Origin: Oreocharis arfaki
Lineage: Eukaryota > Chordata > Aves > Passeriformes > Paramythiidae
NCBI GenBank assembly: GCA_013398015.1
Contig: VZRR01011621.1
Location: 124,001 to 188,000 of the forward strand
Direction of reading: 5' to 3'
Length of the DNA: 64,000 nucleotides
This document shows positions 34,415 through 46,186 of the stretch, piece by piece (positions within the stretch are counted from its first letter, which is position 1; each line of letters opens with the position of its first letter). The notes under the pieces were generated by a model. It did no database searches. It saw only the letters and a list, made by a program, of their open reading frames with translations, and had not been told where the DNA came from. Both the position numbers and the translations under genes were made by a program.

Positions 34415-37400
34415 CACTTTGTGCTTTGGCCACACAACATTCCTTTCTTTCCCATTGAGCCCTACTTCTGAATCCTGAACCAAATAAAGCAATACCTTTT
34501 TTTTCCTGAGTTTCTTTACTTGTTTTTATGGCACCTGTGGCTCTCCTGAGGCAGGAGCCTAGACAATCCACATTTGAGAGCTGCTGCTTGCTGCAGTGTG
34601 AAAGGAAAGTACATCATTGAACCAACAAGCAGTGTGTAGGTTTTTCTCCAGGCCACCGGAGGGCAGCCTTTCCATGAAAAACAGGACTTTAACATCTCTT
34701 TTTTAGTGCACGCATTCCATTCCCGCTCCTCCCCCCCAAACTCTCCCATCTAGCTCCTTCTCAGCTCAGGTAGAGAGTATCATTTCATGATAACTGAAAT
34801 CAGTAAGCCGAATTCCTACACGGTGTAAATTCATCAGTCTTGCTGGCAGTTGACACAGTATTGGTACCCTTATCTGTTGGAATTATTACAGCAAGTACAA
34901 GCTCATGGTTTGAGTTGGGATGCTCAAGGATGCACTTTTATGGAAAAACCACAGGCTTTTGTGCCCATATGGCAAGGTATCCCTAGGTGTGGCCTAAAGG
35001 TTGGGATGAAAACCATCACAGAGCAAAGCATTTACACAACAGCTTATAAAGGGAGACCTGTTCTTCAACCAGAGCACATAATGCTCTCATTACAGATCTA
35101 ATGCCACAGAAATACAAATGTATGCGGGGGGTTCATGTGTCACACGTGTTCCTTTGTATGGGACAGGCCACACTTACATCCCTTTGTTCCCTTTGGAAAG
35201 GAAGCATGGTATGTGCTAGGCACACATGCTCTACACTCTCAAAGGCTACAGAACTACACACTTGAAACAGCTTGCAGTTGAAAGCCAGCTGCACAAAATG
35301 TGGTCCCAAACATGCCTTTCAAAAGCTTCACAAATGCCAATTACATTAAGCGATATGAGAAAAAGCAACCAAGTAATGTGCCTCATTAACAAAGCTAGAG
35401 ATGGAGCCAGCCACTTGGTTTGAAGTACTTCCAGGAGAGATGTTAAATGCAATGGTCAGGGCAACTCTGGAAGAAATAAATTAACATGCCGGGCTAGTAT
35501 TTCAAGCTCTGTGGGAGTAAAATGTGTGTGTGGTGAGGGGAAACAAAGGTAAAAATATCACAGGGTGCTATTTTGTTTGTTTGTTTGCCAAGGACACATT
35601 AGCTTTTGCCGTTTATTATTCTTCATGGTATGCTCAAAATTATGCAAGAAGACATAAAAGTGGCAGCATTAAGTCACTGGATTTCCTAAATTTATCTTTT
35701 ACCAACCTGTTAAACCTCAGCTCAAGGTCAAGACAAACAACCATTTTGAGTGAATGGACTATGAGATAGACACATTCATGAAAAATATCTTAGTAGGGTT
35801 CTTTCATCTTTAGTACTGTCTGCAACCACGGCTTAAAACATTCTCCACACCATAGGACAAGAGTGTTTTTTTTCTGATCCTCTTAAATAAGAACTGACTG
35901 ACAGCAGCCTGGTTCCGCATCTTAGATACCTGTGGTTGGGGAAGCTCAGGCCATCACAAACTCTCAAGTTCCAGCAAGTAGTGTGGCTTGAATCCATTCC
36001 AGTACTCATCTGTTGGCAGCTGTTTCCATCTGCTCCTTCTTGAACTGCTCTGCTCAGTCCCTAGGGAAGAGCAGGAAGATTGTCACGCAATGAACTCGCT
36101 TGTTGTGAGCTGGCTGCTCACGTTTTACCCAAATCTGTCATTTCACCTCATCTGCTCTCTGGCCTTTTTTTGCCATAAGAATTCTGAGTTCTGCTGTGCA
36201 CCTGGGGGGGCAGGGGGGGGGTGGAACGGGGACCCAAACCAACTATTCCTCAAATGTGGGTGCCAAAACATTATTCCTTCTTTTAAGAACAAATAATTAT
36301 TATTAACAAGAGAAACAGAAAAGATTGATCAGACCACTTAGTCCTCACAGCTGTTAGGTACACAGTGATTCCTGCATGTATATTTTGTAGCTTAAAGTGT
36401 CTGACATACCTTCACTTTGTGATGAGGGAAGGCAAATGTCCTTCAAGCACTCCATGACCATTACCCGTAGCCTTTTTTTGTTTGGTTTTGTGATAAAACA
36501 CACAATGGAGAAAGAGAAAAAAAAAATCAAAAATAATATTTTCTATTTCAGACATCAGTGTTTATGTTTCCAGACTTGCAGCTGACCCTTTAGGAACTTT
36601 GGTTGACTGAGCAAATGTCTATGCACATTAAGGCCCCTCTCTTAATTTGTCCCATTGCTATTTTATGTACTTGTTAACTTGATAGCTACACATTAACATT
36701 AATTGGCCAGAGTAAGCAAAAGATTTTACTTTTTCTTAGCTAAGATAATTAGTTTTATAGTTTCATCTTTGAAAGTTTTAATTCATATTTTGATATATTA
36801 TCTCTAGCCTGATTTCCAACTGGACCAAATCCCCCCAAATCTCTTTGGCCTTCAAAAGCTTCAGGTGTACCTGAAAATGAAAACCTTTGTTCAGAAACTT
36901 TCTTTTTTTTTAATCCCAAAGTACCTGAAAATACATCCCTAAATATAAGCAGCATTCTGCAGATCCTTTTCAGTCTAGGGTTGGGAGGGGAGAAATAGTC
37001 AATAAGACAAGCAATAAAACATAAAATGGAAACAACGCTGAAGAGGATTCCATTAGTAACCCAAATGCAATCTGGATTTTGCCCTAACCAAAAGTATACA
37101 TATTTGGGAATATATTGGTCAAAATACCTCCTAAGGGCTGTATAATTCAGGAAAACTGAGAGTAATTTCACTGACTGTCCACGTCACCTTTTCTGTGGTG
37201 CACTGTCCTTCGGACCATATATCTCTCTGCTTGGATTATGCAGTGGTCAAACTGAGCCACTCAAGCACAGCACCACTTCAGCACTTCTGCACGAAGACTT
37301 TTCCATGTAATGAAGGGTTCTTAAGGGGTTTGGCATAATAAAGCAAATAAGAAACATCCTTGCCCACATCCTGAATTACTACCACACAAGCAATCTTTTC

Positions 37401-38249
37401 CTCCACTTTTTAACAGGCAGGATAAGCTGGAGAACAGTTTCAGAAGAACCTGTAGAAATCTCTTGTATTTTTAACTACAGTTGGAAAATTTTCAAAGAAA
37501 GAAAAGGTCTTAATTATAGATTTGAGAACTGGACACTTCTTTTTTCTCATTGCTTCATAGGAAAGCCAATAAACATGCTATTGTAGACCCTCTTAGGATG
37601 AGAATCCATCCTAGAAGAAAGGTCCAATTTTGTATGAGAATGGAGCATTCCTGAAGGAAGACCCAGTTCTGATTTCTTGCTGGCCAATTCTGAATATCTT
37701 GTCCCACGGTGATCTTTCTCTGCTTCCTCGTTATTCCCCAGTTCCTTCCACTGCTGGACTACCTAGAGGCAAAGACTACAACTGCAAAACCTGGCAGAAT
37801 CCACAGATGAATCAGACTGAATCAATAAACAACGGCTAAAAGTGCAGTGTCATAGGAACAAGCCTATCACTGTGCTTCTTAAACTAAATCATTTAAATAC
37901 AAACCTGCTGCAAATCTTGCATGTTACCAGGAATTCCAGCCACAATCCGGAGGGTTGGTACAGTCCTTTTGCACTGGATTCCTACAGAAGTCTTCTCCAG
38001 GTCTTGGAAACCCTGGGTAGAGCATCTTCCTGCTTTCTGGAGTGCAGAGAGTATTCATTATAGTATGCCCCAGAAAGGAAAGGTGGAGGACAAGCTAACA
38101 GAGGTGCCATCCCTTCCCTATTGGCTTTAATCTAGCTCTCAACACTTCATTTAACTGGAACAAAAGGCTGCTAAGGCACAGGCCCAGGCATTAGACAGGA
38201 TAAAGAAACCTGCATTCCCAGCAGCTGGCCCAAGATTTGGGACAGCAAG

Positions 38250-38680
38250 TGGAAATTGCTTTCCATTTACTCACACTTACATTGTATAAATCTTGGCTAT
38301 CGACAAAAGAAATGAAGCAGATTTCATCCTTAGTGCCAGTTATTTAACTAGCATCGCTGGAACTATTATACTTTATATCTCTCCATATGCAGCATTCGAA
38401 TAATTACTTAAACAGGATTAAATGTCATATTTCATGGGACTGGCTGCGTAAATATTTACAAAGCTAGAGGAGAGAAAAGACATTTCAGAGTTATTGATTC
38501 ATGTCAAATATTGAGAAGCTGGGTTAATCAAGGGATTTAAGCAATGCTTTAAACCTTTGAGTCAGCATTGTTGAGATTTATTTAAACCACTCTTACCTTT
38601 CAACATCTAAAGTTTTGCAAATCATTTATAACAATAAAGATTTACAGGCCATTTTCCCATCTGCTTGTCTGAGGACATTT
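38250..38680. promoter_or_regulatory. Possible conserved non-coding element
   Basis: Dense in homeodomain-like and POU-like AT motifs (for example AATAATTACTTAAACAGG and ATTTCATGGG), free of repeats, and of even composition. This texture is common in deeply conserved enhancers, but conservation cannot be seen from one sequence. Confidence 0.25.
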
Positions 38681-41600
38681 CAGTTACTATTGTGAACTCA
38701 GAGTAGGCTGAAGAAGTAATAACAGCTGTGAAAAGTGAATCATTCAACAAAAAATAAAGTTCTCATTTCAGTAAAAAAGAAAAAGATAAGAAATGTTCTA
38801 ATTGTTATGATGTATTAGAGAAATAGCTGATGGGCAAGCACACACATTTTATAAAATGGAGCGTATTCTACACTCCTTGGTCAGAAACAGACCCTATTTT
38901 TTTTTTTTCGGTGGTTAAATGAAAAAGATACACTTGCAGCACTGCGAGCTGCATGCCTTTCTCAAGAAAAGACTAGCACCTCCTGTTCTGTATTCTGTAT
39001 ATAGTAGTTGAGAAATACATATGTCTGTATCTATGTGTTTGTGTCTGTTGCTATGTTCATGCACCTGCAAATTGGCTGAGATCTTAAAAACGTAATGACA
39101 GCATTAGTAGAGTTTTGTTTTCAGAAAAGGCTGACTAGGCCAGTCTGAGAAAGTCAAGGACCTTTTAGGACTCCCCAGAACAAATCAACTAATGAAATAA
39201 AGCCAAGTCTCTGGCCCTTTCTGAAAGTCTAGCTGTAGTACATCGTGGGAGTTAAACAGTTCCGACCTATGTGTGCTCTTCTGGCAATGCAGATTGGGAG
39301 CCCTCAGGATGACTGAGCTCAGCTCATAGTAACACAAGTTTAGATAAGGGTGTTTTTGTTATGTGCTGACAGGAAACTTCCAATTGTGTAAGCTCAATTT
39401 TCCTCGTCACCAGCTGTTTTTTTTGCTGGATCACACCTAGATCAGCATGAAGAAGACAAGGGTCAAATCTATATCCTCCCATAACTCTGCATGGTAACAA
39501 AGTGGCGCATTAGCTGTATGCCTAATTTCAGATGCATAAAGTAGATTTTGCTGTGATTTAGCCCCATGATTTCTTGAGGAACAATTATTTCTGTTTCAGC
39601 GGAATGTCTCGTCAAAGACAAATCCTGACACTTTTTTTACAGCCTTGACTTGAGGGACGTGCTCCAAAAGCACAGCTGCACCCAGTCCAGCTACATGGTG
39701 GATTTAGAAAGCTGGGGGTGAGACAGACCACTCAGCAGTTGTTTGCGGTGTTTATTGTCCTTTTTGCCAGGAAGGAGCAGGAAAGACAGTTTCCCTACAG
39801 GAAAGACAGTTTGGAAATCTCCCTAGTCCTTCAGCAAGCAGCAGAACACCACTTCCACCACCTCGCCTTACTTGTGTGCACCATCTCCATCATTGTATCT
39901 GCTCGGTTCCATCTTCCATAAATTTTCAGCAAAACCAAATGGATTCAGGTGGGAGTTTCTCTTAGTTAATGGAGTGAATAAAGACCAAAGATGATCTCTA
40001 ACATGTCACAATATTACTGCCATTTTTTTCCAGAGCAGCTTCCATTTATCTTAGAGTTTGATGTGCACTTTCTGAAGGATCCCAAAGGAATTTGCAAATC
40101 AAAAAGAACCTTCACTCACAAATGTCAGGCCAGTAGAAATGGATGAAGAACAAGTGCAACTCATCAGGCAGAGCACAGCAAATGCTTCTCAGCTCAAAGC
40201 AAAGCCATGCAACAGTTGAAAAACATGGATGGAAATGAAGTACATATTCAAGCAAAACTGAAGTAATTAAGAAAAAAAAATCCAGCTATAAAAGTGCAGA
40301 AACTAGCATTTAGCCATAACTTCTGCTGCTCTGGTTACTCTCATTAAAGGCATCATGATTTCTTTGCATCAGGCTTTGGGTTACACAGCTCTTCAGACAT
40401 GCAGCATCTCTATGACTCCCTCAGTCAACATCAAGCACCAACCCACAATTTTTTTCTCCATTCCTATTCTTTCTACGAAAGGCTTTCATCCAATTAATGA
40501 CAATTCAGAGGGGTAAATCTAGCCTTTCAGAAAAGCAATAACATCTATGCAATTGCAGCTGCTTTATTTTTAAATGATTTTCAAGGACAAAATGAGTACA
40601 TTGCATGCTGAAGTGCATCACAGCTTTCCATTTGAAGACCTCAAACCAAATGATTTACAAGGATCAATGCTAACAGATAGAGCAATTCACAGCATGATGT
40701 AATCTAAAACTGATAAAGAACTGCACTGAAATACTATCGAGTTGTCACGAATTTAATACAAGAGAGCATAGGCTGAATTATTGCATTCAAGCATTGCAAA
40801 ACTGGCCTTCCAACCCTGGCTGCCTTTTCTTTTGAGATTATAACTCTTACAAACAATTCTCTCAGCCTCCTCCAGCTTTCAAACATTTTGAATGTACTCT
40901 CCAGTTATATTCATAGTTGTGCACAAAGTCACAGGTTCTCTCAACATCTCCATTTCCTCTTCATATTGTTACAATGGGTAAATCTTGTTCAACTTTGAAG
41001 ATAAATTGGCTCATGAACTCAGAGCTGGGCTTACATTTCACGAGTGGGAGCTTCTTCAGCTGTCATCATTGTTGGTATCCTCACTAGAAACCCCAGTGAA
41101 GGAAGAGGCTACAGAGGTGTGCAGAATCAGGTACTCTTGATACACTGGTAAAGCATCAAAGAATACAGCAAAGCTTCCTAATGTGCATTTCTTATTGCTG
41201 TGCCTGTACAGCGCTGGGATTTGGATCTGTCAATCCAGTGTCTTCGGTAAGTGGCAAAATATCTTCATACAATAATGAAAATAATAAAATAAAATTTAAA
41301 ATACCCATAGAGTTCCACTTCAAATTAATGAGTTACTAAGTTTAGGAGTATTAGGGAATATATGCTCAGTCATCTCCCACATTGGGAAGAAAGCGTCTTT
41401 GGAGTTAGACAGAGATCACTGCAGTTCTCAGCTAAGGTAGAGAGGAGGGAGATTAACAAAAGAATAGCATGTGAACCCACCAGCTTTTCTTTTAGTTTGT
41501 AGACAGAATTTAGACTTCTGTCTGAAAGACAACCTACCTTTCCTTGTATACGATTACCCTGGGGATGCTGAAGTATAGAGTGACAAAGGTGATCCCAGTA

Positions 41601-44600
41601 CACCAGACACAGAGGGGAAAGAAGGACTTACTCTTCCTGTGTCATCAGAACAGTGAGGTGACCTAACACCAGTGATAAAATTAGTAAGGAGATTCACTCT
41701 CTAACTCAGCTACGCAGCAGTTCAGAAACTGAAGTGTATCTAGAGCTTAAAGTTATTCTTCCATTCTCACCACTAAAAATTTTGAATTAGAAGATCAGCT
41801 AAAATTATAGGTAGACCAACAGGACTGCTCAAAGTGCACATATACTCTCCTGAGCAGAAGGTGTGCCACGAGGGAGGCCTTCAGAGTGACCTTTCTAAAC
41901 TCTACAGCTTATTTTCCTCATGCCAGATTTTGGTCAGCCCTAGCTCAACATAGATGATCATCAAAATCTCTCACCAGTTATTAGAATCAGTTCAGGAAAC
42001 AAAATGTATTTCCGAGGTGAATCGCTTTTAATGCATTGAAAAATTTTCTGATAACAACACCTGCTCCTGCTATACCATAATCGTTTTCCAAACAGACTGT
42101 GAACTATCTGGATAACCTACCAACTCCATGCTTCCTACAGGGGTCTCCCAGCATTATTAAAGCTGGTTTAGTTCTTTTTAATACATAAAACTTAGTAAGA
42201 TTAATTAGTAATTTAACTTAAAATGACAAGTTGTATCACAGAAAAACTAGATAACTCCTGGACTTACACATCCACCTTCACATTAAGTCCTCCTTAAAGA
42301 TATCAAATATAAACCAGATGTTTAAAGACTTAAAGATGACAAACATAAACCAGGATAAAACCCAGTTATAACATTGTTATTTTTCATGGGACTAGGAGGA
42401 CAGAAGTGCCACTGTCAAGTTTGGGATTAGTCAAAATTCCATAGGAAGTTTTTGTCCGCAAATTGGAACTTGAAAACTTGGTTGATTTGTTTTGTCTATC
42501 ATAAACCAAACATTTCTAATTATGGAAAATTATTTCTTAAAATTAAACTAGAATTTTATATTGCTATATGGCAAGCTTAAAGCAAAACTTTCCTCAAACA
42601 GAGCAGCTGCTAGACTATATAAAAACTGTCATTCCATGCAAACCAACAGTCATCTATCTGGTGTTATCAACTATAGCTAATTAAATAAATGCAAATTATG
42701 CTATAATCTACCATGCAAAGCAAACTCTTTGTGCCTTAATATGCAGTTTTGTGCCACAATCCTTGTTAAATAAAGATATTATTTTTGAACACTTTCCCTC
42801 TCAAGCTTCAATATAAACTTCAAACACTATGTTATCTTTCATTTTCTACATGAAAATAATGTCTAAACTTAGGTTCCAATTTATATTTCTAAAAGACCTC
42901 TATTTCAGCAGCTATCTTGCTCCAGATCTCTCAACCTCCCGCTTGCCTATCAGTCTCTGATTTGGGGCCCTCTTACATGTCCTTTGAAACATCCAGCTCT
43001 TCTGTTTCTACCAATGCTTCTTCATCAAGTACAGCTTTAGTGTCTTCAAAGAAACCTTGCAGGTCACTTAAGCATGGCCTCCCCATCTGAGTCCATGAAA
43101 ACTGTCTTTAAACAAGCTTTCTAGCTTTTAACATATACTCCCAGATGACTTCTGAGGTCCTGCGCCACACTCCTTCAGTTCCCCAGACAAGAAGGGAAAT
43201 CCAAGCAAGAGAAGCTGCACAATATCCCTTTCATCCCCACTAAGATCCCAACACTGAAATTCCTGAAGAGGAATCACTCACTGCAGGTAACGTAACATGG
43301 AAGGCAGGAGCTATTGAGATGGGAAAGAGTCTTTACAGTTGTGAATATGACCAGAAGGACCCACAAGCCTAGGTTTCACAGGCCCTTAACATATTTCCTG
43401 GGTCACCTGCCCTCCTCAACCTTTGTTACCTCTCGGAACCTACCCTACAGTTCTTTCCCAATGATCCCCAGATCTATTATTAGCAAAACTAGGCACTTAA
43501 CTATGATTAAAAAGAATTTTCACTTGTATTATTTGTCAGTGAGTCGACATCCTCTTTTCCTTTCTTAATGCCAGGCTTGGGTTCACAGCCCTCTTTTCCC
43601 TCTGTGTCCTCTGGCTGGCAATTCTCAAGGATTTTAGATAGTGTTTCTGTACTTGTGATTCTCAAATTCTCCCTCTGTCATCAACCTTTCTGCCTCTGTT
43701 CAGTCCCAGTGCTCAAGCTGCTGTCTGGCATCTCTTCCTGGAGATTTTTTCATCAGTTTATGCTAGCTGAAGTGCAGAGTTGCCTTGATTTAGCCTCACT
43801 TTCCAGTTCTCATTCATAGCTGATACAAGTAACATACTCCCATTCCTACTGTCTTCCCTCCCTTTTCACAAGAGTCGCACACAAATAGCACCAGGTCCCA
43901 GGCATTCCTTCTACATCACCAGCTTCAAGATCAGTCTGTTAGCATTTTCACAGACAAATCTGCTGGTTAGACCTCTTTGAAATACCTTACCACAGCTACT
44001 ACAAAGTTTTCTTCTCTGCATCCCAACCATGCAACGCTCTTTGCAAGGAAGCTGCAGGTGACCAAACACCTCCTCTCACAAACCTGAGCACATCGAGTGC
44101 TCCTTGACAGCCGTCCACTTGTCCTTCACCTGCTGTTCCCACACATCTGAATTTCTGTCATACCTCGAAGTTCAACCTAACTGCATTCCTCTGGTCTGCC
44201 GTCATCTATTGAGCATCATGTTGTCCCTACCACTTGCACACTCCATCAGCATTCCCCAACCATGTACTCTTCAACTGAATGTCTCCCCACCCTATCCATT
44301 CATCATGACATGACTTCCCATGGTCAATCCACAAAGGCTCAGCTCTCCAGGCTCTCCCATAAGCCCATTCCTCCTGAGATGCTGGTAGCAAATAAAACAA
44401 AATACAGAACATGTCCACATACCTCTCTTACTTCCCTTCCACACAATCATCTTCCTGCTGTTCTTCACGCTCCTCACAAGACAGGAACTGGGGTTTTTGA
44501 AACTTCCCTTGTCATTATTTGTGAATTAATGAGAATAAAAAAGAATAAAAAACACAAACACGAATTGCAACTTCCTACCAACACTGCTGTTAGGAAAAAA

Positions 44601-44715
44601 AAAAGCAAGTGAACAGTAGGAAAAGCAGAGAAAAGATGGAGAAGTGGTGTAGGTGTGTGGGACCAAGTAAAACTGCGACATGATAGGATGTGAGAGCCCT
44701 GGGTACCCCTGCTCA

Positions 44716-45616
44716 TGAGGCAAGAAATTTATGCCGGGGAGATCTTGAATTTTGCCCTTCAGCGAGTCCAGTTCACGCAGGACGAGCACAGCCGTGACTC
44801 ACGCCAGGGGAGCTCCAGAGGGTCGCTCAGAGCCGAGCGAGGGGCAGCACCGGGACATCCACCGCTCCCGAAGGGGACCCCCGGAGTGACCACCGCGCGG
44901 CCGCGGGAAGGTGAGGGGGGCGGGAGGGCGCTCTTCCCGCAGCCCCGGGGCCCGGAGCGGGCCCCCCTGTCCCGGCAGCAGCGGGGGAGCAGCGGACGCG
45001 GCGGTGGGAGCCGGGGGGCGCGGCCCGCGCTAGGACCCGGGCGGCAGCGGCGCCTGCGCGGCGGTGCCGGNGCGGCGCTGTCCCTTCAGCACCGGCGGCG
45101 CCCCCCGCCCCTCACCGCCGGGAGGGGCGCGGGCACAGCCCCGCGTTCCCTGCGGGGGCTGCAGCCAGCACCGGCGCCCCGCAGCTCCGCGCACCTGTGG
45201 GCAGTGCCGGTGCCGTGATTTTTCTTCCCCCCCTCCCTTTTTTTTTCCCCCTTTTTTTTTTTTTTGTGCTTTTGGCCACGTCCAACCAGGGAAAGGCCCT
45301 CCCCCTCCGGCACCGCAGCACCCGCGCTCCCGGAGCATGGCCCCCCCTGCCCCTGCCCCTCCGCCGCGGCTGCAGCTGCCGCGGACCCCGAGCGTCTGAC
45401 TCCAGACGGAGGCGGCGCAGCGCCGGGAGCCACCGCCACCGGCATCGCCTCGGAGCGGCCCCGGGGGAGCGGGGCTGGCCGGGGCCCCTCGCCCCCGCGG
45501 GCCCGGAGCGGGGCTCGGCTTAGGCACCGACTGCCGCCGAGCAGCCGTCCCCTGACGGGCTTGCTGCCTGCCGTGCTTGCTTGGATGAGTCTGCGACATG
45601 CCTAATAAGAGACGAG
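44716..45616 (+). promoter_or_regulatory. KCNC1: KCNC1 CpG-island promoter and 5' UTR
   Basis: GC- and CpG-rich DNA starts near 44790 and leads into the first coding exon. One unresolved base is at 45071. A long pyrimidine tract interrupts it at 45219-45265. An in-frame ATG lies at 45581, 12 codons before the accepted start, in poor context (T at -3). The transcription start is not evident. Confidence 0.75.
45219..45265 (+). repeat. C/T tract in the KCNC1 promoter region
   Basis: About 47 bases of pure or nearly pure pyrimidine, made of long T and C runs, in a setting that is otherwise CpG-rich. It could form triplex (H-) DNA or be an expansion-prone tract. Confidence 0.85.
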
Positions 45617-46186
45617 ATGGGCCAGGGCGACGAGAGCGACCGCATTGTGATCAACGTGGGAGGGACTAGGCACCAGACTTACCGCAGCACCCTGCGCACC
45701 CTGCCCGGCACGCGGCTGGCCTGGATCGCTGAGCCCGATGCCCACAGCCACTTTGACTATGACCCCCGCACGGATGAGTTTTTCTTTGACCGGCATCCGG
45801 GCGTCTTCGCCCACATCCTGAATTACTACCGCACTGGCAAGCTGCACTGCCCCGCGGACGTGTGCGGGCCCCTGTATGAGGAGGAGCTGGCCTTCTGGGG
45901 CATCGATGAGACCGATGTGGAGCCCTGCTGTTGGATGACCTACCGGCAGCACCGCGACGCCGAAGAGGCTCTGGACAGCTTTGGTGGGGCGCCCCTGGAT
46001 AGCAGTGCTGAGGACGGAGACATAGATGGCACCGGAGACTCTGGTGATGGTGAAGATGAGCTGGAGATGACAAAACGCCTAGCACTTAGTGACTCCCCAG
46101 ATGGCAGGTCTGGGGGCTTCTGGAGACGGTGGCAGCCCCGCATCTGGGCACTCTTTGAGGATCCCTACTCCTCCAGATATGCAAGG
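45617..46186 (+). CDS. KCNC1: Kv3.1 potassium channel, first coding exon (partial gene)
   Basis: 190 codons starting MGQGDESDRIVINVGG and ending SSRYAR before donor GTAAGC (46187). Kv3.1 is a high-threshold, fast-closing voltage-gated potassium channel of fast-spiking neurons. This exon encodes the cytoplasmic N-terminus: the T1 tetramerisation domain (about residues 8-110) with the non-Shaker zinc motif HX5CX20CC (H77, C83, C104, C105), then an acidic linker (about 130-150) and the segment before S1. It is nearly identical to the mammalian protein in what I recall, with small substitutions such as Asp8 for Glu. The ATG at 45617 has G at -3 and +4. The exon carrying S1-S6, beginning YVAFASLFF in the family, is not in the window. 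The KCNC1 assignment over KCNC2-4 rests on the near-exact match and on MYOD1 linkage. Confidence 0.97.

Larger units (their letters stand above)
28661..44715. other. MYOD1-KCNC1 intergenic region
   Basis: About 16 kb without a supported gene. I identify one CR1, a microsatellite, a G-rich run near 36203-36224, and a stretch at 38250-38680 that looks like conserved non-coding DNA. Open frames here, such as 36755-37171 on the minus strand, show no family resemblance. Confidence 0.7.

Noticed and set aside
36755..37171. 138-codon minus-strand frame with a hydrophobic N-terminal half
   Set aside because: AT-rich DNA easily gives hydrophobic codons; there is no family match and no flanking gene structure.
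39779..39813. 20-bp spaced direct repeat (AGGAAAGACAGTTT twice)
   Set aside because: Two short copies only, with no context suggesting function.
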